Assembly: GCA_008933615.1 (NCBI GenBank)
Contig: WBUR01000018.1
Location: forward strand, 1-64,000
Direction of reading: 5' to 3'
Length of the DNA: 64,000 bases
Origin: a bacterium
GTDB lineage: Bacteria > CLD3 > SB21
Shown here: positions 17,079-26,065 of the stretch, piece by piece
Layout: each line of letters starts with the position of its first letter
Numbering within the stretch: position 1 is the first letter of the stretch
Notes under the pieces: model-generated
The model's database searches: none
The model's input: the letters and a program-made list of their open reading frames with translations, nothing else
What the model was told of the DNA's origin: nothing
Position numbers and translations under genes: made by a program

Positions 17079-18056
17079 ATGGCAAACGGAGCCGTAACAC
17101 AATTTATAGACCATCATTACCGGCATTTTAATGCGGCAGCATTGGTTGATGCCGCGAAAGCATACAAACGCCATTTAGATAATGGCGGTAAATTTTTTAT
17201 GACTTTAGCCGGAGCGATGAGTACGGCGGAACTGGGGCTATCCCTTGCTGAAATGATCAGGCAGGATAAAGTTCATGCCATTACTTGTACAGGTGCTAAT
17301 CTTGAGGAAGATATATTTAATTTAGTTGCGCACGATTATTACGAACGTGTTCCGCATTACCGTGACCTGACTCCGCAAGATGAAGCCGGTTTGTTATCGC
17401 GGCACATGAACCGGGTAACGGACACATGTATTCCGGAGATGGAAGCTATGCGGCGTATCGAGGTTGCCGTTCTGGAGGAGTGGGTTACCGCAGAAAAAAA
17501 GGGGCAAAGATACTTCCCGCATGAATTTATGTACAAGATACTTCAAGGCGGCAAATTGAAACAACATTATCAAATTGATCCTAAGGATAGTTGGATGGTG
17601 GCCGCGGCGGAAAAAAATCTGCCGATGTTCGTTCCGGGATGGGAGGACGCAACGCTTGGTAATATGTATGCCGGACACTGCATCAGCGGCGATGTGAAGA
17701 ACGTTCACACCGTTCGCACCGGCATTGAATACATGATGTCATTGGCGGAATATTATACCGAAACGACTAAAAAATCTTCGTTAGGATTTTTTCAGATTGG
17801 AGGAGGCATTGCGGGCGATTTTCCGATTTGCGTCGTTCCGATGCTGCATCAGGATCTTCAAAGGGAAGAAGTGCCGCTCTGGGCGTATTTCTGTCAGATC
17901 AGCGATTCGACGACGAGTTACGGTTCCTACTCCGGCGCCGTGCCCAATGAAAAGATAACATGGGGAAAACTTGGCGTGGACACGCCAAAATTCATCATTG
18001 AATCCGACGCGACAATCGTTGCGCCGCTTATTTTTGCGTATGTGTTAGGCTGGTAA
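17079..18056 (+). CDS. Deoxyhypusine-synthase-family protein
   Basis: A 325-residue member of the deoxyhypusine synthase fold, which uses NAD and spermidine. FFMTLAGAMSTAELG and ITCTGANLEEDIFNL match NAD and substrate segments of the family. The catalytic lysine equivalent to human Lys329 is present in TWGKLGVD (Lys297), followed by SDATIVAPLI. Bacteria lack eIF5A, so the homologue probably makes another aminobutyl transfer product, for example homospermidine. The ATG at 17079 follows GAGGAGG and is preferred over a TTG at 17049. The gene converges on the sodium-pump operon with only 12 bp between stop codons. Confidence 0.85.
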   Translation: MANGAVTQFIDHHYRHFNAAALVDAAKAYKRHLDNGGKFFMTLAGAMSTAELGLSLAEMIRQDKVHAITCTGANLEEDIFNLVAHDYYERVPHYRDLTPQDEAGLLSRHMNRVTDTCIPEMEAMRRIEVAVLEEWVTAEKKGQRYFPHEFMYKILQGGKLKQHYQIDPKDSWMVAAAEKNLPMFVPGWEDATLGNMYAGHCISGDVKNVHTVRTGIEYMMSLAEYYTETTKKSSLGFFQIGGGIAGDFPICVVPMLHQDLQREEVPLWAYFCQISDSTTSYGSYSGAVPNEKITWGKLGVDTPKFIIESDATIVAPLIFAYVLGW

Positions 18057-18068
18057 AGAAAAATTGGA

Positions 18069-19199
18069 TTAACCCAAAATAGCGAGTAATATTCCTGCGG
18101 CAATTGCCGTTCCGATCACGCCGGCAACATTTGGCCCCATAGCATGCATAAGCAGGTAATTATGCGGATTGCTTTCCTGGCCGACGTTGTGTGATACGCG
18201 CGCCGCCATGGGAACGGCGGATACGCCGGCTGAACCGATCAAAGGATTCACTTTACCGCCGGTGAGTCGGTACATTATTTTTCCGAATAAAAGCCCGCCG
18301 ATAGTTGAAAAAGTAAAAGCAACGATTCCAAGCGATAAAATCTTTAACGTGTCGATCCGCAGAAATACTTCCGCGCTCATAGTGATTCCAACGCAGGTTC
18401 CAAGAAAAAAGGTAACAATATTGATCAGTTCATTTTGAGCCATGTTGGTCAATCGCTCCACGACGCCGCTTTCCCGCAATAAATTTCCGCCCATCAGCAT
18501 AGCAAGCAGCGGCGCGGCTGGAGGAACGATCAAAACTCCGACGAAAGTTACGGCCAGTGGAAAAATAACACGGATCTTTTTGGAGACCGGCCGCGGCGTT
18601 TCCATCACAACAAGCCGCTCTTTCTCCGTTGTCATATAACGCATGATCGGAGGTTGTATCAAAGGCACGAGCGCCATGTAGGAGTACGCGGACACGGCGA
18701 TAGGACCGAGCAGATGCGGCGCCAGTTTTAAAGAGAGATAGATAGCCGTGGGTCCATCAGCGCCGCCGATAATGCCAATGGCTGCGGCTTCTTTCAAATC
18801 AAAACCGAGTATCACAGCCATCATCAGCGCCATGAAAACGCCGAATTGAGCGGCGGCGCCCAGAATAAATGTTTTCGGATTTGCAAGCAAAGGGCCGAAA
18901 TCCGTCATAGCGCCGATTCCCAGAAATATTAGCGGAGGAAAAATCTCTAATTCGATGCCTTGAGATAAATAATAATATAATCCGCCGATCTCTGACCCCG
19001 TCGGTTCATTCATTAACCCGCTTCCCGGAAGATTGGCCAAAAAAGCGCCAAGCCCGATGGGCAGCAGCAGCAGCGGTTCAAATCCTCGTTTGATGGCTAG
19101 GTAGATCAGCAGAACGGCGATGGCGAGCATGACGACATTGCCCCAGGTCAGCGACCAAAAACCCATTCCGTGAATAAATTTTTCCAGATTTTCTAACAT
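18069..19199 (-). CDS. Sodium-pump decarboxylase beta subunit (OadB/MmdB family)
   Basis: A 376-residue integral membrane protein with about nine to ten helices. It holds the OadB signatures GAMTDFGPLLANP, IGGADGPTAIYLSLKLAP and SAVPMAARVSHNVG. The Asp in GGADGP belongs to the Na+ channel of this family. The beta subunit decarboxylates carboxybiotin and pumps Na+ out of the cell. It is the last gene of a tight minus-strand operon with carboxyltransferase, gamma-type anchor and biotin carrier, 3 bp after the carrier gene. This order fits methylmalonyl-CoA decarboxylase. Confidence 0.93.
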   Translation of the reverse strand: MLENLEKFIHGMGFWSLTWGNVVMLAIAVLLIYLAIKRGFEPLLLLPIGLGAFLANLPGSGLMNEPTGSEIGGLYYYLSQGIELEIFPPLIFLGIGAMTDFGPLLANPKTFILGAAAQFGVFMALMMAVILGFDLKEAAAIGIIGGADGPTAIYLSLKLAPHLLGPIAVSAYSYMALVPLIQPPIMRYMTTEKERLVVMETPRPVSKKIRVIFPLAVTFVGVLIVPPAAPLLAMLMGGNLLRESGVVERLTNMAQNELINIVTFFLGTCVGITMSAEVFLRIDTLKILSLGIVAFTFSTIGGLLFGKIMYRLTGGKVNPLIGSAGVSAVPMAARVSHNVGQESNPHNYLLMHAMGPNVAGVIGTAIAAGILLAILG

Positions 19200-19202
19200 C
19201 GT

Positions 19203-19595
19203 CTATTCGAAGGTGATCAAAATTTGCCCTGCCGTGATGGTCTCGGAAACTTTGACGTGAATGGTTTTTATTTTACCGTCCTGAGGGGACGCAATGTTGG
19301 TCTTCATCTTCATGGCCTCGACCGTGAATAGAACGTCATTGGCCTTGACGGCATCGTTCTCTTTTACCGGAATACTCAGTATGACGCCGTTAATCGGAGA
19401 CGTCAGCGTTTTTTTTGTTGCAGCGGATGTTTTCGTTTTTTTTGGGAGTGGGGTATTCACCGGCGATACATAACTATTGATAGTTGGAACAGGGGAACGA
19501 TAAATCTGCGGGTTATCTATCGCATCATCGTCATGAACTACTTCCACTTCCACTTCATAACGTTTGCCGTTAACGGTGATCATCAGTCGTTTCAT
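19203..19595 (-). CDS. Biotin carboxyl carrier subunit of the sodium-pump decarboxylase
   Basis: A 130-residue carrier protein. The N-terminal half is a small beta segment and a Pro/Thr/Lys-rich flexible linker. The C-terminal half is a biotinyl domain with EAMKM at 93-97, so Lys96 carries the biotin. The ATG at 19595 has AAGGAAA upstream. Its start lies one base past the stop codon of the preceding gamma-subunit gene, which suggests translational coupling. An upstream in-frame start at 19679 would lie inside the other gene and is not needed. The swinging biotin passes CO2 from the carboxyltransferase to the membrane beta subunit. Confidence 0.93.
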   Translation of the reverse strand: MKRLMITVNGKRYEVEVEVVHDDDAIDNPQIYRSPVPTINSYVSPVNTPLPKKTKTSAATKKTLTSPINGVILSIPVKENDAVKANDVLFTVEAMKMKTNIASPQDGKIKTIHVKVSETITAGQILITFE

Positions 19596-19596
19596 A

Positions 19597-19938
19597 TTAT
19601 TTCCTTTTTCGTATGGGGCGGGAGGCCATAATATTGAGGCGTCCGGTGACAGCCCAGGCGTCCTCGCCTCTATTGTCAAGAAAGCGGATTTTTCGAATTG
19701 TTATAGGCTTCCTCAGTGTAGTGAAAACGGCTGCTGAGATAACCGCCGCCAGTTCATCGTGAACTTCTTCCGGCTGAACTTCTACTTTTTTTGAATACCA
19801 TCGAATGCGCAGTGCATTGATTTTTTCATCAACCGATTTTATAAGCCAGATCATGAAAGCCAGTCCGGACAATGAGACAAAAACCGAAGTCATGCCGGCG
19901 ACGAGTAATAAAGAAGCTTCTAATAATTTTTCGATCAT
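19597..19938 (-). CDS. OadG-type (gamma/delta) small membrane subunit
   Basis: A 113-residue protein with one N-terminal membrane helix (LLLVAGMTSVFVSLSGLAFM) and a soluble tail, the layout of OadG/MmdD subunits that tie the carboxyltransferase to the membrane pump. The tail ends in a basic segment, RRIRF-like in character (TIRKIRFLD, RPIRKRK). It lies between the carboxyltransferase gene (21 bp away) and the biotin carrier gene. Sequence similarity in this subunit class is always weak. The call relies on membrane topology, size and position in the operon. Confidence 0.82.
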   Translation of the reverse strand: MIEKLLEASLLLVAGMTSVFVSLSGLAFMIWLIKSVDEKINALRIRWYSKKVEVQPEEVHDELAAVISAAVFTTLRKPITIRKIRFLDNRGEDAWAVTGRLNIMASRPIRKRK

Positions 19939-19959
19939 AAACGTTTCAGGTTATCCTGA

Positions 19960-21513
19960 TCACAATGGAATTAATCCGTGTTTTTTCTGAGGGCGCAGAT
20001 CGCGTTTATTGCGCAGCGATTCCAGCGCCACGGATAAATATCCGCGGGTTTGTTTCGGTTCGATCACGGAATCTACCAATCCTTTTGAAGCCGCGGCGTA
20101 CGGCGTACTAAATTCTTCTTTATATTCTTTGATCAATTCTTTTCTTTTTTCTTTCGGATCGGCAGCCGCTTTGATTTCATTTTTATAGAGAACGCCGACC
20201 GCTCCTTCTGCGCCCATAACGGCAATTTCCGCCGTAGGCCAAGCCACCACACGGTCTGCGCCGAGACTCTTGGCACACATAGCAAGATACGCTCCGCCGT
20301 AGGCTTTGCGAACGACGATTGAGATCTTCGGAACGGTTGCGGCTGAAAATGAGAATAACATTTTTGCGCCGTGGCGTATAATACCGCCGAATTCCTGCTC
20401 CACACCGGGTAAGAATCCCGGTACGTCTACAAAAGACACCAGCGGAATATTAAATGCATTGCAGAAACGGACAAACCGGGAGGATTTGTCCGATGCGTCA
20501 ATATCAATGGCGCCGAATTTCACAATCGGCTGGTTTGCGACAATTCCTACAACCCGGCCGTTGATACGTGCAAACGAACAGATAATATTTTTGGCATAAT
20601 GGCTGTGCACTTCAAACAGCGATCCTGAATCAAACACGCGCCGCAAAATGTCGTACATGTCATACGGCTCACGCGAGTCGTCAGGTACTATATAATTTAA
20701 CGCCTCATCCTCGATCATGAGAAGACTGTCGATCGGCAATGACGGCGGGTCTTCCGTATTATTGGTCGGCAAATAACTTAAAAGCGTATGGGCAATGTGA
20801 ATAGCTTCCTGATCATTAGCGGCGATAAAATGAACGTTACCGCTTTGAGACGCTTGCGCCGCCGCGCCGCCGAGTTCCTCGGCGGAAATAATCTCACCCG
20901 TTGCCGCCTTGATAACTTCCGGGCCGGCGATGAACATCTGCCCGGTATCTTTGACCATAATGATAAAATCCATCAACGCCGGCGAATACGCCGCACCGCC
21001 TGCGCAGGGTCCGGCAATGATAGCAATCTGAGGTACAACGCCCGAGAGCAGGGTATTATAGTAAAAAATTCTGCCGTATCCGCGCAGAGAATCCACGCCT
21101 TCCTGAATTCGCGCACCGCCGCTGTCATTGATGGAAATATACGGCGCGCCGGCTTTCAGAGCCATGTCCATGATTTCGCATATTTTCCACGCATGCGTGC
21201 CTCCGACGCTCCCGCCCATGACCATAAAATCCTGCGATGAAGCATACACCAGTCTCCCGCCAATGGCGCCTAATCCAGTAACCACGCCGTCGGCAGGCAG
21301 ATCTCTTTTATCCAGGCCGAATGCATGGGACTGATGCTCCGCAAAACGGTACAGTTCATCGTAAAACCCCTGATCATATAAAAGTTGCAGCCGTTCGCGC
21401 GCAGTCTGTTTGCCTAAGCTATGTTGCGTATCGATCCGATCAATACCTCCGCTTAGTTGTATATGTTCGTTTTTTGATTTTAGCAGTTCTAATTTTTTCT
21501 TTACGGTTGGCAT
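19960..21513 (-). CDS. mmdA: Methylmalonyl-CoA/propionyl-CoA carboxyltransferase alpha subunit
   Basis: A 517-residue acyl-CoA carboxyltransferase with N- and C-terminal crotonase-type halves. Motifs include GGARIQEGVDSLRGYGRIFY, GPCAGGAAYSPALMDF and FVDVPGFLPGVEQE, then GAEGAVGVLYKNEI. The length and motifs match MmdA/PccB. Because the next genes encode an OadG-like anchor, a biotin carrier and an OadB pump, the complex most likely works as Na+-pumping methylmalonyl-CoA decarboxylase rather than as a biosynthetic carboxylase. It could take part in propionate or succinate fermentation, or run in reverse. No biotin carboxylase gene is adjacent, which agrees with the decarboxylase reading. Confidence 0.9.
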   Translation of the reverse strand: MPTVKKKLELLKSKNEHIQLSGGIDRIDTQHSLGKQTARERLQLLYDQGFYDELYRFAEHQSHAFGLDKRDLPADGVVTGLGAIGGRLVYASSQDFMVMGGSVGGTHAWKICEIMDMALKAGAPYISINDSGGARIQEGVDSLRGYGRIFYYNTLLSGVVPQIAIIAGPCAGGAAYSPALMDFIIMVKDTGQMFIAGPEVIKAATGEIISAEELGGAAAQASQSGNVHFIAANDQEAIHIAHTLLSYLPTNNTEDPPSLPIDSLLMIEDEALNYIVPDDSREPYDMYDILRRVFDSGSLFEVHSHYAKNIICSFARINGRVVGIVANQPIVKFGAIDIDASDKSSRFVRFCNAFNIPLVSFVDVPGFLPGVEQEFGGIIRHGAKMLFSFSAATVPKISIVVRKAYGGAYLAMCAKSLGADRVVAWPTAEIAVMGAEGAVGVLYKNEIKAAADPKEKRKELIKEYKEEFSTPYAAASKGLVDSVIEPKQTRGYLSVALESLRNKRDLRPQKKHGLIPL

Positions 21514-21910
21514 TTTAATATTCCTTTATATCGCATGCTGGCGGAATCAAGGTAATCATCTTCCGTCTCAAAAAAAATGATATAAATCAGGTTTAAATAA
21601 TTGGTAAGCTAAAATATATTAAATAGTTAGGTGATATTGGGTTTAATTTTTTTTTGTGCTTATCGGGTTTACTCACAAGCATCATGGCGAGCCCTTCGGG
21701 GGCTCAGGACAAGCTTGTCGAACCATGACAACGTACAGTAAATTCAGCCTTCGACTCCGCTCTGCCTGAAGGCTATTTTATTTGTGAGCCAACCCGATAA
21801 GCACGTTTTTTTTAGGGATAACTGAAAAGGCAGCTTTGCGATGAAGGAAATTCTTGATTCAAATCCCGAAGCTTTATACATTTGCTTATTATACAAAGCG
21901 GATAGTTTAA
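21514..21910. other. Intergenic region with an inverted-repeat element
   Basis: 397 bp without a gene between the divergent mmdA-like gene and the membrane protein gene at 21911. The first 140 bp are AT-rich and should hold the promoter of the sodium-pump operon. Positions 21656-21804 are occupied by a separate inverted-repeat unit. No small reading frame of note was seen. Confidence 0.6.
21656..21804. repeat. 149-bp inverted-repeat unit, MITE- or REP-like
   Basis: The two 23-base ends (21656-21678 and 21782-21804) are inverted copies with two mismatches; the outer part reads GTGCTTATCGGGTT and AACCCGATAAGCAC. Inside lie GC-rich smaller hairpins, including GCCTTC/GAAGGC and the segment AAGCTTGTCGAACCATGAC. 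A T run follows the right end. It looks like a non-coding palindromic insertion unit. It could also act as a terminator on the plus strand. Confidence 0.7.
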
Positions 21911-22534
21911 ATGGATTCTACTCAAGAGACGATTGATTTTTTAAAAGCGATTGGGCCTTTTCTTGCGGTGCTCGCGCCGCTCATCGTCATATGGATTCAA
22001 AAAAAAGATAAACTGCAAAAAACAAAATATTTTGTTGAACTGGTCAAATCCTGGGAAGAATTGAAGCAGATCAAAATTCAACTGGAATCCGAGCATTCAT
22101 CTCCTATTGTTTTAGAAAAAGTAAATTCCCTACTCAGAGAAGTTGACAATGAGATCAATAGCACATCGGAGCGGTCCAATATTACGGTCTTTATGAGCAT
22201 TGTTTTTGTCGAGTCGGTGGTACTCGGAATTTTATTTTCCTCCTTGTCCGATTATTTTAATGCGGTTTTTGTAGGATCGTCCCGGGATTCGGGATTGTTG
22301 TTTCTCGAGGGCATGTTTAGATCCACGACGGCGCGGTTTGCATTGCTCATGGTTTTTGTAAGTATTTCTATTTTCCTGACGATTATCAGCACAAAGAAGA
22401 TGGTGAATAGAATTCAAAAAACGTATATTCGAAATTTGACTTTGTTGGCGGTGTTTAATGTTGTCCTGATTTCCGTTACGATAGTTATCAGTTTAATTCT
22501 AACTTTGCTCGACCCCATCAGTCCCTACTGGTAA
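21911..22534 (+). CDS. Hypothetical membrane protein with four helices
   Basis: A 207-residue protein not assigned to a family. One hydrophobic segment lies near the N-terminus (IGPFLAVLAPLIVIWI), followed by a charged helical stretch (residues 40-95) that looks like a cytoplasmic coiled coil (KSWEELKQIKIQLESE). Three further membrane helices lie at about 97-120, 143-163 and 178-203. The gene starts 107 bp after the inverted-repeat unit and is followed after 14 bp by a lipoprotein gene, so the two may be co-transcribed. No catalytic motif is visible. Confidence 0.7.
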   Translation: MDSTQETIDFLKAIGPFLAVLAPLIVIWIQKKDKLQKTKYFVELVKSWEELKQIKIQLESEHSSPIVLEKVNSLLREVDNEINSTSERSNITVFMSIVFVESVVLGILFSSLSDYFNAVFVGSSRDSGLLFLEGMFRSTTARFALLMVFVSISIFLTIISTKKMVNRIQKTYIRNLTLLAVFNVVLISVTIVISLILTLLDPISPYW

Positions 22535-22548
22535 ATTAAGGAGATTGT

Positions 22549-23010
22549 ATGAAATTTGTGGCGTTCACCTGTTTTTTTATTTTGTTAAGTTCGTGCAGCA
22601 ATTCAGATAAAAAGGATACAAATCTGGCTGAAGTTAAGACGGCGGTAAACGAAGGTAATGCTGCCTACATCCGCGCCAATGAAAAGGGCGACGCAGCGAT
22701 GTTTGCAAAACTATTTACCGACGACGGTATGATCGTTCATCCCAACGTGGAGCCGATCCGCGGAAAAGAACATATAAAAGCCGAAGTCGCGCGCATTATG
22801 AGTAAGTCGAAATTTACAGATTGGGAGCTTAACAGCCTTACTTTCTCGGTGAGCGGAAATCAGGCGTACGAATTAATTCAGTACGGATTCACGCTGCATC
22901 CGGAGGGCAAAAGCCCCATTGCTTTGTCCGGTAAATATCTGATGATTTGGAAACAACAATCGGACGGAAGCTGGAAAATCCAAATGCAAATGGCACAACC
23001 CAACGATTGA
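22549..23010 (+). CDS. SnoaL/DUF4440-like lipoprotein
   Basis: A 153-residue lipoprotein. The signal ends at LLSSC (Cys16), followed by Ser/Asn and a charged linker. The remainder has the NTF2-like cone fold of SnoaL/DUF4440 proteins: NAAYIRANEKGDAAMFAKLF, then TDDGMIVHPN and SGKYLMIWKQQSDGSWKIQ. Members bind small ligands or act as steroid isomerase-like enzymes; here no catalytic residue can be named. AAGGAG lies six bases before the ATG. It probably sits on the outer membrane and forms a small operon with the membrane protein gene upstream. Confidence 0.82.
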   Translation: MKFVAFTCFFILLSSCSNSDKKDTNLAEVKTAVNEGNAAYIRANEKGDAAMFAKLFTDDGMIVHPNVEPIRGKEHIKAEVARIMSKSKFTDWELNSLTFSVSGNQAYELIQYGFTLHPEGKSPIALSGKYLMIWKQQSDGSWKIQMQMAQPND

Positions 23011-23167
23011 AGCTTACATGAACTTCCTGCTTTTTGTTAATAATAAAAATGAAACAAAACTCACTTCTCTTCAGTAAACAGCCTCAACCCATTTCCAAAG
23101 CTGCTTGTAAATAAATTTTTATATCAAATGGCTGTTCAATTTGTTTCTTCAAAAGAAAGGATGTTGT

Positions 23168-23701
23168 ATGATTTCATTTATTTCAAAATGCGTGGTCTTA
23201 CTTGTCGCTTTGCAGGCATTATATTCAAATGCTGCTGCTCAGGCCAATGTGAAGCCATGTTCCACGCCCGAAGCGCGCCAGTTTGATTTTTGGGTTGGCG
23301 AATGGGAACTGACTTGGAGCGACGGGAAGGGCGGGCTGACCGTGGGTTCTAATTCCGTCACGCAACTTTTTGACGGGTGCGCGATTCAGGAAAATTTCAA
23401 AGATACAACGCAGTCTTTTTTTGGCATGAGTGTGTCCATGTACAGTACGCTATTGAATAAATGGCAGCAAACATGGGTCGATAATCAGGGAGCCTACCTT
23501 GATTTTGTTGGCGAGTTCAAAGACGGAAAGATGGTTCTTGAACGCAGTTTTACCACGCCCAAAGGAAAGAAGATTTCCCAACGTATGATATTTTATAATA
23601 TTACGGAAAATGAAATGGACTGGAATTGGGAAAAATCGGATGACGAAGGTAAAACATGGACGGTCGCCTGGAAAATTCATTATAAGAGAAAAAACGGCTA
23701 A
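23168..23701 (+). CDS. Exported DUF1579-like beta-barrel protein
   Basis: A 177-residue secreted protein. A signal peptide ends in NAAAQA, and the mature part begins with CSTPEARQFDFWVGEWELTW. The FDFWVGEW motif followed by alternating beta strands (QTWVDNQGAYLDFVGEF, MIFYNITENEMDWNWEKS) is typical of DUF1579 and related lipocalin-like barrels. The function is unknown. Many homologues sit beside SnoaL or DUF4440 genes, as here. The ATG at 23168 is preferred over the upstream start at 23141 because the signal peptide begins there and AAAGG precedes it. Confidence 0.75.
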   Translation: MISFISKCVVLLVALQALYSNAAAQANVKPCSTPEARQFDFWVGEWELTWSDGKGGLTVGSNSVTQLFDGCAIQENFKDTTQSFFGMSVSMYSTLLNKWQQTWVDNQGAYLDFVGEFKDGKMVLERSFTTPKGKKISQRMIFYNITENEMDWNWEKSDDEGKTWTVAWKIHYKRKNG

Positions 23702-23721
23702 ACATTCGTTCCTGCGGCGGA

Positions 23722-26019
23722 TTAGGGCAGAACTTCAAACGACAACTCATCTACAATTGTTTTTTGATTAAAATCTCCTTCTGCCCGTATCCGGTATGTG
23801 CCGGGCGACAGATTCCACGTGACTCTGAAAGGTTTAGAGGCGGCCTGATAATAGCTATTGTTCACATACCATCGTATTTCATTTAATTGTTCGGGCGCCA
23901 AAGCTTCAAAATAAATAGATTGATAGGATCGTTTCAAATTCGGATCGATTTTGAAAATGGCTTTATTTTTAGGATAAATTATTCTTATTCCCGTTTTCTC
24001 TTGTAGTATGTCCACGGATAACTTTTTCTCTTCGGAGGATGTCAAATTATAGCCGGAATATTGGGTCAGCCACTTTTGGTATACCGGCGTGAGAACGGAG
24101 TAATTCAAAACTCCGTTCGATTGGTGAAAAGCACACATTGTTTTCGGTTCGGTTCCTCCAATGAAAAATTCCTCGATCACTGCGCTGCATCCGATGTGCG
24201 GCAAATCTCCCGACATAGAACATACGTTTTTTTTCACTATGCTTGCCGGCACCGTCATTATTGTGGGATTGCGATCCTTGTATAAATGCATCATGATATC
24301 ATGAAAGATCGGCCCTGCCCCGGTAACTCCCGATATCTGGCGCATAGGCGTATTGTCAAAATTTCCAACCCAAATTCCAACCGTATAATCCGCAGTATAT
24401 CCCACGGTCATATTATCTTTGAAATCGGAAGACGTCCCGGTTTTTGCAGCGCAGGGAAAAGGCAACGATAAAGGGGAATCAAAACCGAAGGCAGGCGTCC
24501 GCGCGTTATTATCGGATAAAATATCAGTGATCAAAAAGCTGATCTGCGGTGAGAAAATATTATCGCGTACGGTGTGAACCGGTTGTTCCATTATAAACCG
24601 AGGCTCGATCCATCGTCCTTGGTTAGCGAGAATAGAATAAGCGCGCGTCAATTCAAACAATGTAACTTCACCGTTTCCCAGTGTCAATCCATGTCCGTAG
24701 AATTCCGGCGTTTCAGTAAGGGAGTTTACGCCGCACGCATGCAAAGTCGAAAGCAGAGATTCGACGCCGATATTTTGCAGAACGCGAACGGCGGATACGT
24801 TGTAGGAACATGCCAGCGCCATTCGTGCGCGAACGGGTCCGTGAAACTGATTGTCATAATTGTGCGGCGTGAAGTTAGCTTTTTCCGACGGGATCACCGT
24901 TTCAATGTCCGGAACGATCGTCGAGGCTGTCAGTCCTTTATTCATCGCGGCGGCATACGTGAACGGCTTCAATGCCGAACCGGGCTGGCGTTTTGCAAAA
25001 ACAGCATTGTACTGCCCGTCATGCCGTTCATCAAAATAGTCGGATGAACCTGCCAGCGCCAAAACGTCGCCCGTTTTATTGTTTAAAATGACCACGGCGG
25101 CGTTGGTTACATTTTCGGGTTGCAGATTCGTGATGTGGCCCTGTATGATTTTTTCAACTTCTGTTTGCAACGACAGATCGAGAGTCGAGTGAATGCTGCC
25201 GCCGCTTCCATAGCCGTTTTGAATAAGATAATCACAGAAGTGCGGCGCGAAAAATGCGGAAGATTTAGGGAACAAAAAGACGGGCTCGTTCCGTGCGCGG
25301 TCCCATTCGTCTTTAGAAATTATTGTAGCTTCAAAGAGCTTTGTCAGTATGAAAGATTGCCTCTGCCTTGACGCGGAGGCGTCTTTGTACGGATTATAAT
25401 GCGTCGGGGACTTCGGTAATGCTATTAAAAAAGACGCTTCCGCCCAAGTGAGGTCTTTGGCTGTTTTGCCGAGATAGAGTTGCGAGGCCGCTTCGATTCC
25501 AAACGTTTGATTGCCGAAAGGAACGCGGTTAAAATAATGTTCCAGAATTTTGTTTTTTGAAAGCGTATGTTCGAGTCTTACGGCATACCACATTTCAATC
25601 GTCTTATAAAAAATATTTCTGGGAAAGCGGAACATGTTACGAATCACTTGCTGCGTAATCGTCGAGCCGCCGCTGACAATTTTACCGGATGACAGATTCT
25701 GCCAGAAGGCGCGCGCAAGGGCAAGCGGGTCGATGCCGCCATGGGCGTAAAACCTCTTATCTTCAGCTGTGATCGCGGCCTCGACGGCGCGTGAACTGAT
25801 CTCCGCCAGCGGCGTCCAGTGGCCTTTACCCTGTTGGATAGACAGAACTTCTCTTAGTAAGTACCCGTTACGGTCCAAGATTTTAATCGAAGCCACTTCA
25901 TCGAATGAGAGATCGCTTCCGGAAATCGGATAGAAAAAAGATAATAATCCCAGTAAGCAGGCAAAAACTACATCAATTTTCTGATTTTTTTTCATTTCAT
26001 ATCGGGAGAAGATTTGCAT
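23722..26019 (-). CDS. pbpC: Penicillin-binding protein 1C, bifunctional peptidoglycan synthase
   Basis: A 765-residue class A PBP. A membrane anchor (about 16-34) is followed by a GT51 glycosyltransferase domain with EDKRFYAHGGIDP (Glu86) and STITQQVIRN. The transpeptidase domain has SALK (Ser348), SYN (405-407) and KTG (526-528). The C-terminal BiPBP_C beta domain lies at about 680-765 (YWNV-like WYVNNSYYQ). It polymerises and cross-links peptidoglycan in the periplasm. Glycan and peptide active-site motifs are all intact. An in-frame ATG at 25995 would shorten the protein by eight residues; neither start has a clear ribosome site. No alpha-2-macroglobulin partner gene is adjacent. Confidence 0.92.
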   Translation of the reverse strand: MQIFSRYEMKKNQKIDVVFACLLGLLSFFYPISGSDLSFDEVASIKILDRNGYLLREVLSIQQGKGHWTPLAEISSRAVEAAITAEDKRFYAHGGIDPLALARAFWQNLSSGKIVSGGSTITQQVIRNMFRFPRNIFYKTIEMWYAVRLEHTLSKNKILEHYFNRVPFGNQTFGIEAASQLYLGKTAKDLTWAEASFLIALPKSPTHYNPYKDASASRQRQSFILTKLFEATIISKDEWDRARNEPVFLFPKSSAFFAPHFCDYLIQNGYGSGGSIHSTLDLSLQTEVEKIIQGHITNLQPENVTNAAVVILNNKTGDVLALAGSSDYFDERHDGQYNAVFAKRQPGSALKPFTYAAAMNKGLTASTIVPDIETVIPSEKANFTPHNYDNQFHGPVRARMALACSYNVSAVRVLQNIGVESLLSTLHACGVNSLTETPEFYGHGLTLGNGEVTLFELTRAYSILANQGRWIEPRFIMEQPVHTVRDNIFSPQISFLITDILSDNNARTPAFGFDSPLSLPFPCAAKTGTSSDFKDNMTVGYTADYTVGIWVGNFDNTPMRQISGVTGAGPIFHDIMMHLYKDRNPTIMTVPASIVKKNVCSMSGDLPHIGCSAVIEEFFIGGTEPKTMCAFHQSNGVLNYSVLTPVYQKWLTQYSGYNLTSSEEKKLSVDILQEKTGIRIIYPKNKAIFKIDPNLKRSYQSIYFEALAPEQLNEIRWYVNNSYYQAASKPFRVTWNLSPGTYRIRAEGDFNQKTIVDELSFEVLP

Positions 26020-26065
26020 AAATTACACGAGATTGATCTAAAAAGCAAAAAACACGAATTTATCA

